Shown piece by piece: positions 1 to 5,494 of a stretch of DNA of 11,463 nt. Within the stretch, counting starts at the first letter, position 1. The number at the start of each line of letters is the position of its first letter. The DNA is taken from NCBI GenBank assembly GCA_023266715.1, contig JAHFPK010000061.1, forward strand, positions 1 to 11,463, in the 5' to 3' direction. Origin of the DNA: Hyphomicrobiales bacterium (GTDB taxonomy: Bacteria; Pseudomonadota; Alphaproteobacteria; Rhizobiales; Aestuariivirgaceae). The notes beneath the pieces were generated by a model, which saw only the letters and a list, made by a program, of their open reading frames with translations, was not told the DNA's origin and searched no databases. Made by a program: the position numbers and the translations under genes.

Positions 1-708
1 GTCATGGGGCCCAACTCCCGCGAGTTGCTTCAGAAACTTTCAGGTACTGATTTGTCAAATACTGCATTTCCCTTCGGCACGTCGAAGGAAATTGAAATCG
101 GTTATGCGCGGGTGCGGGCTTCGCGCATTACCTATGTGGGCGAATTGGGCTGGGAACTTTACATTCCGGCTGAATTTGCGGCCCATGTATTTGAACGCTT
201 GATTGCGGCGGGCGGCGAGTTTGGCCTGACGCCGGCCGGCATGCACACCATGAACAACTGCCGTACTGAAAAAGCCTATCGCCATTGGGGCCATGACATC
301 AGCGATGAGGAAACACCCATTGAGGCGGGCCTGGGATTTGCGATTTCCTGGGACAAGAAAAGTGGCTTCATCGGGCGCGAGGCCCTGCTGAAACAGAAGA
401 CCCTGCCCGCATTGCCTAAGCGCATGGTGTGCCTGGCGCTTGAAGACAACAGCAAGACGGCCCCGATGATGTATCATGAGGAACCAATCTATCGGAACGG
501 TGTTATCGTGGGATCCACCACATCAGGGGCGTGGGGCCACCGGGTTAACCTGTCGCTCGGAATGGGCTATGTGAATAACAAAGACGGCGTTACCAAGGAC
601 TGGATTGAAAGCGGCAAGTGGGAAGTTGAACTGGCATGGAAACGCTACGGCATGAAAGTGCAATTGCAGAGCTTCTACGATTCCAAGGGAGAGCGGATAA
701 AGGCTTGA
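1..708 (+). CDS. GcvT-domain protein, probable dimethylglycine/sarcosine dehydrogenase C-terminus (5' end missing)
   Basis: The reading frame is open from base 1 and ends with TGA at 706-708, so the gene starts outside the window; about 235 residues are visible. They match the folate-binding aminomethyltransferase (GcvT) module: a MGPNSRELL segment, then RITYVGELGWELYIP near residue 45, then EKAYRHWGHDI near residue 92 and PIEAGLGFAI. The last 100 or so residues (from about 140) fit the GcvT C-terminal barrel. The EKAYRHWGHDI signature is typical of large FAD-dependent enzymes that demethylate dimethylglycine or sarcosine and pass the one-carbon unit to tetrahydrofolate, rather than stand-alone glycine-cleavage T protein. 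The FAD half would lie upstream and cannot be seen, so substrate is inferred. The gene converges on the minus-strand gene ending at 720, with only 11 nt between the stop codons. Confidence 0.8.
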   Translation, partial: VMGPNSRELLQKLSGTDLSNTAFPFGTSKEIEIGYARVRASRITYVGELGWELYIPAEFAAHVFERLIAAGGEFGLTPAGMHTMNNCRTEKAYRHWGHDISDEETPIEAGLGFAISWDKKSGFIGREALLKQKTLPALPKRMVCLALEDNSKTAPMMYHEEPIYRNGVIVGSTTSGAWGHRVNLSLGMGYVNNKDGVTKDWIESGKWEVELAWKRYGMKVQLQSFYDSKGERIKA

Positions 709-719
709 GGTGAAATGCC

Positions 720-1352
720 CTACGGCGTCCATTCCTTGAAATCTCCTGCCCTGGTTTCAAGGGAATCGCGGAGTTTCAATTTTCGAGCCTGGACCTTTGA
801 TATCAGGTCCATATGCGGGCTTGCGTCAATTTCCAAAGCCATGGCCCAGCAATTCTCCCGCGACGTCATCCAGTAGTCCGGATCATATTTTCCAATATCG
901 AAAGGTTTTGAAACGCGGCGCAGGGTCTTGTGTTTTTCCCGCACATATTCATGGAAGTAGCTCATGGCGAGTTCGCGGGGGGTGAGATAGACGGGATCGC
1001 GCCAACGCAGCCAGATAGAGTTGCTCTTGGAAATGGCGCCCCAGTGCCTGCCCTGTTTGAACAGGGCCAGCACATGATCGTCGTCGCCTGAAGCCTGGAA
1101 ATCCATGAGTAGTGCTGGTCTGCCTTGGAGCAGCAGGGCTGATGCAGCGATGAAGGCGCCTTCGATACAGTGGCAGCGGTTCATCTGCAATGCTACCCGT
1201 GCTGAATAGCATGTGTCGCCCTGGGGTTCAAAATTAATCGGAATGTTGGTAAGAAAATCCTGAATCTTTTCAGGGGTGCTCAGCTTGCGGAAGATCGCAA
1301 TTTCTTCGCGCGTCAGGCCAATCACCCCCGCAAGGGCGCGATCAAAAACCAT
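720..1352 (-). CDS. Transglutaminase-like protein of unknown function
   Basis: This 210-residue protein has no signal peptide or membrane segment, so it is probably cytoplasmic. It fits the transglutaminase-like fold: a buried-looking helix begins with Cys62 in the stretch HCIEGAFIAASALLLQG, a histidine sits at 93 (GDDDHVLALF), and Asn111 or Asp119 (KSNSIWLRWRDPVY) could complete a Cys-His-Asp/Asn triad. A YFHEYV motif near 132 looks conserved from memory in similar hypothetical proteins. Whether it is a protease, a transferase or inactive cannot be told from sequence. The ATG lies 3 nt after the stop of the membrane-protein gene at 1356-1775, so the two are probably co-transcribed and translated in sequence. 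No terminator with a T-run follows; an imperfect inverted repeat lies inside its last codons (731-766). Confidence is high for a real gene, moderate for the fold, none for function. Confidence 0.75.
   Translation of the reverse strand: MVFDRALAGVIGLTREEIAIFRKLSTPEKIQDFLTNIPINFEPQGDTCYSARVALQMNRCHCIEGAFIAASALLLQGRPALLMDFQASGDDDHVLALFKQGRHWGAISKSNSIWLRWRDPVYLTPRELAMSYFHEYVREKHKTLRRVSKPFDIGKYDPDYWMTSRENCWAMALEIDASPHMDLISKVQARKLKLRDSLETRAGDFKEWTP
731..766. repeat. Inverted repeat between convergent genes
   Basis: ATTCCTTGAAA (731-741) pairs with TTTCAAGGGAAT (755-766) over 11 bp with a single bulged G and a 13-nt loop. It lies within the last codons of the transglutaminase-like gene and 23 nt past the stop of the opposing GcvT-domain gene. 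It may help end transcription from one or both sides, though no T-run follows on either strand. Confidence 0.4.
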
Positions 1353-1355
1353 GCG

Positions 1356-1775
1356 CTACAATCCGCTGCCATCATTGCGGTTTATAGAATAATCGCGCCT
1401 GGCCGCGAGAATTGAAACGGAATAGCCGGCAACGACATCAATCAGCGCCATGACCGTGAGAAAGAAGAAGGTTGCAGTTCCGCAAAAGGGCACGAGAAGA
1501 AATTCCACCAGCGCTACGATGAATGTGGCGGTGGAAAGCATGTGATCAATGATTGTGCCCGCGCCCAGCCTTGCTGCCTTTATGATTTCGAAAAACAAGG
1601 CGACAAGGCCAGCCATGACAAAAAAGTCACCGACCTTCAAATAGAATTCGGCTTCGGAAGGCAGCGTGCCATCCCAAACGAGAGACTCGGAATCCATCCA
1701 TTGGCCCGTAATGCCCAGGATGTTGAAGGCGATGATGACAAGGGCTAGCGCGGGAAAAGACAGGATATAACGCAT
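1356..1775 (-). CDS. Small four-helix integral membrane protein, unknown function
   Basis: The predicted product is 139 residues, almost all hydrophobic. Likely membrane helices run at about residues 3-23, 49-66, 78-97 and 101-123, with a hydrophilic loop (GQWMDSESLVWDGTLPSEAE) after helix 1 and a short basic tail (AARRDYSINR). I chose the ATG at 1775 because CGGAGG stands 6 nt upstream of it; a longer in-frame start at 1841 would add 22 residues without a comparable ribosome-binding site and would disturb helix 1. I do not recognise a characterised family. It is the first gene of a two-gene minus-strand unit with the transglutaminase-like gene 3 nt downstream, and it is divergent from the peroxiredoxin gene. 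The pairing suggests a shared task, but nothing in either sequence shows what it is. Confidence 0.75.
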   Translation of the reverse strand: MRYILSFPALALVIIAFNILGITGQWMDSESLVWDGTLPSEAEFYLKVGDFFVMAGLVALFFEIIKAARLGAGTIIDHMLSTATFIVALVEFLLVPFCGTATFFFLTVMALIDVVAGYSVSILAARRDYSINRNDGSGL

Positions 1776-1781
1776 GGCGGG

Positions 1782-1787
1782 CCTCCG
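1782..1787 (-). promoter_or_regulatory. Ribosome-binding site fixing the start of the membrane-protein gene
   Basis: Read on the minus strand this is CGGAGG, six bases upstream of the ATG at 1775. It is a near-ideal Shine-Dalgarno sequence and decides for this start over the longer in-frame start at 1841. Confidence 0.75.
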
Positions 1788-1802
1788 ATTAGCGAACTCA
1801 TT

Positions 1803-1863
1803 TAGAGCAAGTGTTGCGATTCCCACAAAACAGGTTTGCAACGGAATTCAAATAAATTGTTCT
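1803..1863. repeat. Degenerate palindromic element in the divergent intergenic region
   Basis: The segment opens with TAGAGCAAGT and closes with TTGTTCT; the outer arms AGAGCAA/TTGTTCT pair with one mismatch. Inside, GTTGCGA (1813-1819) and TTGCAAC (1836-1842) pair with one mismatch around a 16-nt loop. The 8-mers TAGAGCAA and GAGCAAGT also occur in the arms of the stronger palindrome at 5444-5494. I infer a decayed copy of the same repeat family. The arms are unequally spaced (2 nt versus 14 nt between outer and inner stems), so this is weak. It may also hold promoter elements of one or both flanking genes. Confidence 0.3.
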
Positions 1864-1870
1864 TTATTAC

Positions 1871-1897
1871 GAACGGCAAATAGCCTATACAGAACGG
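1871..1897. promoter_or_regulatory. Candidate operator upstream of the peroxiredoxin gene
   Basis: Two direct GAACGG repeats (1871-1876 and 1892-1897) lie 21 bp apart, about two helical turns, and are exactly centred on a short perfect inverted repeat ATAG-C-CTAT (1880-1888). This symmetrical arrangement ends 22 nt before the peroxiredoxin start. It could bind a dimeric regulator, but the repeats are short and chance is possible. It does not match the longer OxyR consensus spacing. Confidence 0.25.
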
Positions 1898-1919
1898 ATA
1901 ATAACTAGGAGAGGCTGTT

Positions 1920-2585
1920 ATGACACTTCAACTTGGCGATATTGCTCCCGACTTTGAAGCCGAAACCACCGAAGGCAAGATCAAGTTCCATGAATTCATC
2001 GAAGGCTCGTGGGCGGTTCTTGTCTCCCACCCCAAGGACTTTACCCCTGTCTGCACCACGGAGCTCGGCTCCATGGCGAAACTGAAGCACGAGTTTGACA
2101 AGCGCGGCGTGAAGCTGATTGGCATCTCGGTTGATTCAGTTGACGATCACCAGCGCTGGAAGAACGACATCAAGGATGTGACCGGCGCGCAAGTGAATTA
2201 TCCCATGATTGGCGATAGCAATCTCACGGTTGCCAAGCTCTATGGCATGATCCATCCCAATGCATCCGGCGATGCCAAGGGCCGTACCGCGGCTGACAAT
2301 CAAACGGTGCGCAATGTCCTGATCATAGGGCCGGACAAGAAGATCAAGCTGATCCTCACCTACCCCATGAGCACCGGACGTAATTTCAACGAAATCCTGC
2401 GGGTGATTGATTCATTGCAATTGACCGCAACCAAGTCCGTGGCAACGCCTGCCGACTGGAAACAGGGCGAGGACGTGATCATTCTGGCATCGGTTTCCGA
2501 TGACGCGGCCAAGGAAAAATTTCCCGGCGGCTGGAAGACCTTGAAGCCGTATCTGCGGCTCGTTCCGCAACCGGGTGCAAAGTAA
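1920..2585 (+). CDS. 1-Cys peroxiredoxin (Prx6 subfamily)
   Basis: The 221-residue protein is full length for the Prx6 group. It reduces hydrogen peroxide and organic hydroperoxides in the cytoplasm through a single peroxidatic cysteine. The active-site segment is SHPKDFTPVCTTE, with Pro38, Thr42 and Cys45 forming the PxxxTxxC motif and Arg131 (TVRNV) the expected conserved arginine. There is no other cysteine in the protein, so resolution must come from an external thiol. The long C-terminal domain (about 165-221, ending with GGWKTLKPYLRLVPQPGAK) is characteristic of Prx6 and absent from AhpC/Prx1 enzymes. The start is supported by AGGAG at 1907-1911, 8 nt upstream. It is a single-gene transcription unit, divergent from the membrane-protein gene and closed by the terminator at 2617-2643. 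Annotation as AhpC/TSA-family protein would be correct but less specific. Confidence 0.93.
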   Translation: MTLQLGDIAPDFEAETTEGKIKFHEFIEGSWAVLVSHPKDFTPVCTTELGSMAKLKHEFDKRGVKLIGISVDSVDDHQRWKNDIKDVTGAQVNYPMIGDSNLTVAKLYGMIHPNASGDAKGRTAADNQTVRNVLIIGPDKKIKLILTYPMSTGRNFNEILRVIDSLQLTATKSVATPADWKQGEDVIILASVSDDAAKEKFPGGWKTLKPYLRLVPQPGAK

Positions 2586-2616
2586 CACTTTCTCCCACAC
2601 TCCCTGCACAAACTGG

Positions 2617-2643
2617 CCCCGGAAAATATTTTCCGGGGTTTTT
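2617..2643 (+). terminator. Rho-independent terminator of the peroxiredoxin gene
   Basis: CCCCGGAAAA (2617-2626) and TTTTCCGGGG (2629-2638) form a perfect 10-bp stem, followed directly by TTTTT. It lies 31 nt after the stop codon. No T-run is present on the opposite side, so it acts for the plus strand. Confidence 0.93.
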
Positions 2644-2734
2644 CGCTGGATGGTCCCTGCTTTATTGAGAGGAAATTACTACTACACGTTGAATTTAATT
2701 CTAGGGCATGTAGGGCTTCGATGGGGGGGATTTT

Positions 2735-2766
2735 GCCCTTGGCGGCTGGTACCCAGCCCAAAGGGC
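2735..2766. other. Strong hairpin in a 220-nt gene-free stretch
   Basis: Between the peroxiredoxin terminator and the end of the LapG-like gene (2644-2863) I see no credible gene. The stretch contains one stable fold: GGCTGG (2744-2749) pairs with CCAGCC (2753-2758) around TAC. An outer arm GCCCTTG (2735-2741) pairs with CAA-A-GGGC (2759-2766), leaving small bulges. Neither strand has a T-run after it, so it is not a standard intrinsic terminator. It lies about 100 nt beyond the stop of the minus-strand protease gene and could stabilise or terminate that transcript by other means. Confidence 0.45.
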
Positions 2767-2863
2767 CGGAAATCCCGTCAGCAACGCTCTCTGCGAGTTT
2801 AAAGACCTATTCTAGGTTTATAGTCCTGATTCTTTTCGCCGCTGCAGAAGCCGGATCAGAATA

Positions 2864-3481
2864 TTAATTGCCGCTGGCAACGTGGCCGCTGTTTGTGGTG
2901 GACTGCTTTGCCAAAGCAACCCATTGCAGGGGGTTGCTGTGGGACTGGCGTTTCAGGAATTTATAGTGGGTATCGTTCCAGCGCAGAACTTCGTCGACGC
3001 GGTTATCCAGAATGTAATCACCGGCATCAGTGGTGATGGTGAGAACAGCATGGCCTTCGCCCTTCTCGTCCAGGACAACGGTGATGAGCAGGGCTTCAGC
3101 GGAGAAACCCAGCTCTTCAAGATTGCGCTTCTTGAGAAGCACGTAGTCTTCGCAATCGCCGGCATCGGTCGGATAGGCCCAATGCTCGTCTTCGCCATAG
3201 AGATCCTGATCGCTAATCGGGGCGATCCTGCCATTTATATAACTGTTAACGACGTAAAGCAGGTTCCAGCGCTCCGGCGACATGGAAATCCGTTCCTGCT
3301 TGTTGCTAAGTGTCTTGCAGTCTTGAGGGTGTGCCGCACAGAATTTCACAAATCCCACAGGCGGCAGGGTATTGCCGTATTCGGGGGCCTCATATTTCAT
3401 GGCAACGCCAAAGGCCGAAGCGCTAAATGAAACGCACAAACACACAACCGCGCTTGAAATAACTGCTGCCCGAAACCGCAT
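2864..3481 (-). CDS. Exported LapG-like (BTLCP) cysteine protease
   Basis: The 205-residue product belongs to the bacterial transglutaminase-like cysteine protease family (DUF920/peptidase C93), whose studied member LapG cuts surface adhesins in the periplasm under c-di-GMP control. An N-terminal signal peptide is clear: MRFR, a hydrophobic stretch, then cleavage near ASA-FG (about residue 23). The triad is visible as Cys110 in AGDCEDYVLLK, His144 in GEGHAVLTI and Asp159 in YILDNR. Asp109, Glu111 and Asp112 around the cysteine match the calcium-binding acidic residues of LapG. Two cysteines in KFCAAHPQDC may form a disulfide. I prefer the ATG at 3481 over the one at 3499: it has AGGGG 4 nt upstream, begins the signal peptide cleanly, and leaves a leader after the predicted promoter. 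No LapD receptor or adhesin gene is nearby, so the substrate is unknown. The name lapG is not assigned because it implies that pathway. Confidence 0.85.
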   Translation of the reverse strand: MRFRAAVISSAVVCLCVSFSASAFGVAMKYEAPEYGNTLPPVGFVKFCAAHPQDCKTLSNKQERISMSPERWNLLYVVNSYINGRIAPISDQDLYGEDEHWAYPTDAGDCEDYVLLKKRNLEELGFSAEALLITVVLDEKGEGHAVLTITTDAGDYILDNRVDEVLRWNDTHYKFLKRQSHSNPLQWVALAKQSTTNSGHVASGN

Positions 3482-3514
3482 GCTGCCCCTGCACCCCATT
3501 TACCCCGCATTCAA

Positions 3515-3542
3515 ATAATAGAATTTTGGCTGGCCGGGTAAA
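3515..3542 (-). promoter_or_regulatory. Predicted sigma-70 type promoter of the LapG-like gene
   Basis: Read on the minus strand, TTTACC (3542-3537) and TATTAT (3520-3515) are separated by 16 nt. Transcription would start near 3508, giving a leader of about 27 nt to the ATG at 3481. The element lies in the 104-nt gap between gatA and the protease gene and sits directly after the CtrA-type box. It is a motif match only. Confidence 0.45.
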
Positions 3543-3547
3543 CATAA

Positions 3548-3563
3548 TTAACAAATAGTTAAC
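3548..3563 (-). promoter_or_regulatory. CtrA-type binding box
   Basis: The sequence is TTAA-N7-TTAAC on the plus strand and, being part of the inverted repeat TTAAC-AAATA-GTTAA, also reads TTAAC-N6-TTAA on the minus strand. TTAA-N7-TTAA is the full-site consensus for the alphaproteobacterial cell-cycle/motility regulator CtrA. It lies 5 nt upstream of the predicted -35 of the LapG-like gene, around -40 to -55 relative to the inferred start, which is a position compatible with activation. Confidence 0.55.
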
Positions 3564-3585
3564 GGGAAAGATCCGGGTTACGTTT

Positions 3586-5052
3586 TTACCACCACTTCGG
3601 GGCCTGATAACCGCCTGCCACCTGCTCAATGGCCGCTGCAGTCTTGAATAGTGTCTCTTCATCAAAGGCCTTGCCGATCAGCTGAAGACCAAGCGGCAGG
3701 CCATCATTTGAAACACCGGCGGGAACAGCAATGCCGGGAAGGCCTGCCATGTTGACCGTCACGGTGAAGATGTCGTTCAAATACATCTGCACGGGATCGC
3801 TGATTTCACCGGGCGCAAAGGCAGGGCTTGGCGTCGCGGGCGTCAACACCACATCCACCTTGGCCCAAGCCTGCTCGAAGTCGCGCTTGATCAGGGTACG
3901 AATCTTCTGGGCGCGGACATAGTAGGCATCGTAGTAGCCAGCCGAGAGGACATAGGTGCCGATCATGATACGGCGCTGCACTTCCGGGCCAAAGCCGGCG
4001 GCGCGGGAATTTTCATACATATCCACAATATCATCGCCGGGTACGCGCAGGCCGTAACGCACGCCATCATAACGGGCGAGATTAGACGAGGCCTCGGCAG
4101 GAGCCACGATATAGTAGGCTGGCAGCGCGTATTTCGTATGGGGTAGCGAGATTTCGATGATCTCGGCGCCCTGCTCTTTCAGCCATTGGGCGCCTCTATT
4201 CCATAGGTCTTCAATTTCTGTGGACATGCCGTCGGCGCGGTATTCCTTGGGAATGCCGACACGCAGGCCGTTGATGGATTTGCCGATCGCCTTTTCATAA
4301 TCGGGCACTGGAAGATCAACGGAAGTCGTATCCTTGGGATCAACGCTTGCCATGGACCTCAGCATGATGGCGGCATCTCTTACGTCGCGCGCAATGGGGC
4401 CTGCCTGGTCAAGGCTTGAGGCGAAGGCCACGATGCCCCAGCGGGAACAGCGACCATAGGTGGGCTTTATCCCCACGGTGCCGGTAAAGGCTGCGGGCTG
4501 GCGAATGGAGCCACCGGTATCGGTGGCGGTTGCTGCGGCACAGATATGGGCGGCAACGGCTGAAGCCGAACCGCCTGATGATCCGCCAGGGACAAGCGAA
4601 GCGTTTGAATTTTTTCGCCGCCAGGGGTTGATGACATTGCCGTAATAACTTGTCTCATTGGAGGAGCCCATGGCGAACTCATCCATGTTGAGCTTGCCCA
4701 GCATCACCGCGCCATCGCGCCAAAGATTGGAAGTGACGGTGGACTCGTATGTCGGCTTGAAGCCGTCGAGGATATGGCTGCACGCCTGTGTATGAATGCC
4801 TTTGGTTGCGTAGAGATCCTTGATGCCCAGTGGAATGCCTTCCAGCGCGCCGCCTTCCCCATTTGCCAATTTTGCATCGGAGGCTTTTGCCATTGTGCGC
4901 GCCTTGTCCGGGGTCTCTACGATATAGGCATTGAGGATGCGGGCCTTTTCGATGGCTGCGATATATGCTTCAGTCAGTTCGAGGGCCGAAAATTCTTTTT
5001 TGCGCAGGCCTTCACGCGCCGTAGCAATGGTGAGCGAAGTAAGATCGTTCAT
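3586..5052 (-). CDS. gatA: Asp-tRNA(Asn)/Glu-tRNA(Gln) amidotransferase subunit A
   Basis: GatA is the glutaminase subunit of the GatCAB complex, which releases ammonia from glutamine and passes it to GatB to convert misacylated Glu-tRNA(Gln) and/or Asp-tRNA(Asn) to the correct amide form. At 488 residues it is full length. The amidase-signature Ser-cisSer-Lys triad is complete: Lys78 in GIPLGIKDLYATKG, Ser158 in PGGSSGGSASAV and Ser182 in TDTGGSIRQPA. The next stretch, GTVGIKPTYGRCSRWGIVAFASSLDQAGP, is also typical of true GatA. The C-terminus GGYQAPKWW is the usual end. ATG of gatA overlaps the gatC stop (ATGA, 5049-5052), so the two are translationally coupled. gatB is not in the window; it may lie further off, beyond what can be seen. 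Confidence 0.97.
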   Translation of the reverse strand: MNDLTSLTIATAREGLRKKEFSALELTEAYIAAIEKARILNAYIVETPDKARTMAKASDAKLANGEGGALEGIPLGIKDLYATKGIHTQACSHILDGFKPTYESTVTSNLWRDGAVMLGKLNMDEFAMGSSNETSYYGNVINPWRRKNSNASLVPGGSSGGSASAVAAHICAAATATDTGGSIRQPAAFTGTVGIKPTYGRCSRWGIVAFASSLDQAGPIARDVRDAAIMLRSMASVDPKDTTSVDLPVPDYEKAIGKSINGLRVGIPKEYRADGMSTEIEDLWNRGAQWLKEQGAEIIEISLPHTKYALPAYYIVAPAEASSNLARYDGVRYGLRVPGDDIVDMYENSRAAGFGPEVQRRIMIGTYVLSAGYYDAYYVRAQKIRTLIKRDFEQAWAKVDVVLTPATPSPAFAPGEISDPVQMYLNDIFTVTVNMAGLPGIAVPAGVSNDGLPLGLQLIGKAFDEETLFKTAAAIEQVAGGYQAPKWW

Positions 5053-5336
5053 TCGATCACCTTCGGCACGAGGAAATAATCATCTTCGGCAGCGGGTGCG
5101 TTTTCCACGACATCATGGGGATAGTTGCCGTCGGTCACAACATCTTTGCGTTTTTTCATCTTGACGGTGACAACTGACGTCATTGGCTCGACGCCATCGA
5201 CATTCACTTCGTTCAATTGCTCAATCCAATGGAGAATAGAGTTCAATTCGTCGGCAAGGCGCTCAACATTTTCTTCCTTCACCTTGATGCGGGCAAGTTT
5301 TGCAACCCGCCGCACGGTGGCCTGATCAACTGACAT
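5049..5336 (-). CDS. gatC: Asp-tRNA(Asn)/Glu-tRNA(Gln) amidotransferase subunit C
   Basis: GatC is the small subunit that wraps around GatA and GatB and is needed for their stable assembly. The 95-residue product begins MSVDQATVRRVAKLARI and contains the family marks LNEVNVDGVEPMTSV (about 43-57) and APAAEDDYFLVPKVIE at the end. I chose ATG at 5336; a TTG two codons upstream (5342) is in frame, but ATG gives the normal N-terminus. The only candidate ribosome-binding site, ACGGGA, is 10 nt from the ATG and 4 nt from the TTG, so the start is not beyond doubt. It is the first gene of a gatC-gatA pair; the 155-nt gap upstream holds two inverted repeats and three GANTC sites. Confidence 0.95.
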   Translation of the reverse strand: MSVDQATVRRVAKLARIKVKEENVERLADELNSILHWIEQLNEVNVDGVEPMTSVVTVKMKKRKDVVTDGNYPHDVVENAPAAEDDYFLVPKVIE

Positions 5337-5392
5337 AAGCAACTGGTCCCGTTAAGATTCTGCGGGAGGGGATAGCAGCCTAGCGCGCTTCA

Positions 5393-5416
5393 CGGCAAGG
5401 TGGAATCATCTTGCCG
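5393..5416. repeat. Inverted repeat upstream of gatC
   Basis: CGGCAAG (5393-5399) and CTTGCCG (5410-5416) form a perfect 7-bp stem with a 10-nt loop, 57-80 nt before the gatC start. It lacks a T-run on either side, so it is more likely an operator or leader hairpin, or part of a repeat, than an intrinsic terminator. No function can be assigned. Confidence 0.4.
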
Positions 5417-5443
5417 CAAAGGAATCGCGCCAAATCAATATGT

Positions 5444-5494
5444 TGGAGCAAGTCCTATCGGCGAAATCATGCAACTTCGCCGGGATTTGCTCTA
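5444..5494. repeat. REP-like palindromic element with GAGCAA ends
   Basis: The outer arms GAGCAA (5446-5451) and TTGCTC (5487-5492) pair perfectly. Then TCC (5453-5455) pairs with GGA (5483-5485), and CGGCGAA (5459-5465) pairs with TTCGCCG (5476-5482) around a 10-nt loop; only a 3-nt bulge breaks the stem. The architecture, with GAGCA-type ends and a GC-rich inner stem, resembles palindromic repeats that I recall being abundant in Hyphomicrobiales genomes. The right arm overlaps the stop codon of the acetyltransferase gene (minus strand TAG at 5494-5492), so its transcript would end in this fold. A relative may lie at 1803-1863. Confidence 0.55.

Noticed and set aside
55..477. 140-codon minus-strand open frame within the GcvT-domain gene
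   Set aside because: It is antisense to a well-supported protein and has no family resemblance or ribosome-binding site.
1880..1888. ATAG-C-CTAT as an OxyR half-site pair
   Set aside because: OxyR sites keep ATAG and CTAT half-sites about 7 nt apart within longer tetranucleotide arrays; here the spacer is 1 nt.
2575..2802. 75-codon plus-strand open frame after the peroxiredoxin gene
   Set aside because: It runs through the terminator hairpin and its translation looks random, with no good start signal.
2805..2817. ACCTA-TTC-TAGGT hairpin as the terminator of the LapG-like gene
   Set aside because: The stem has only 5 bp, is AT-rich and is not followed by a T-run on the minus strand.
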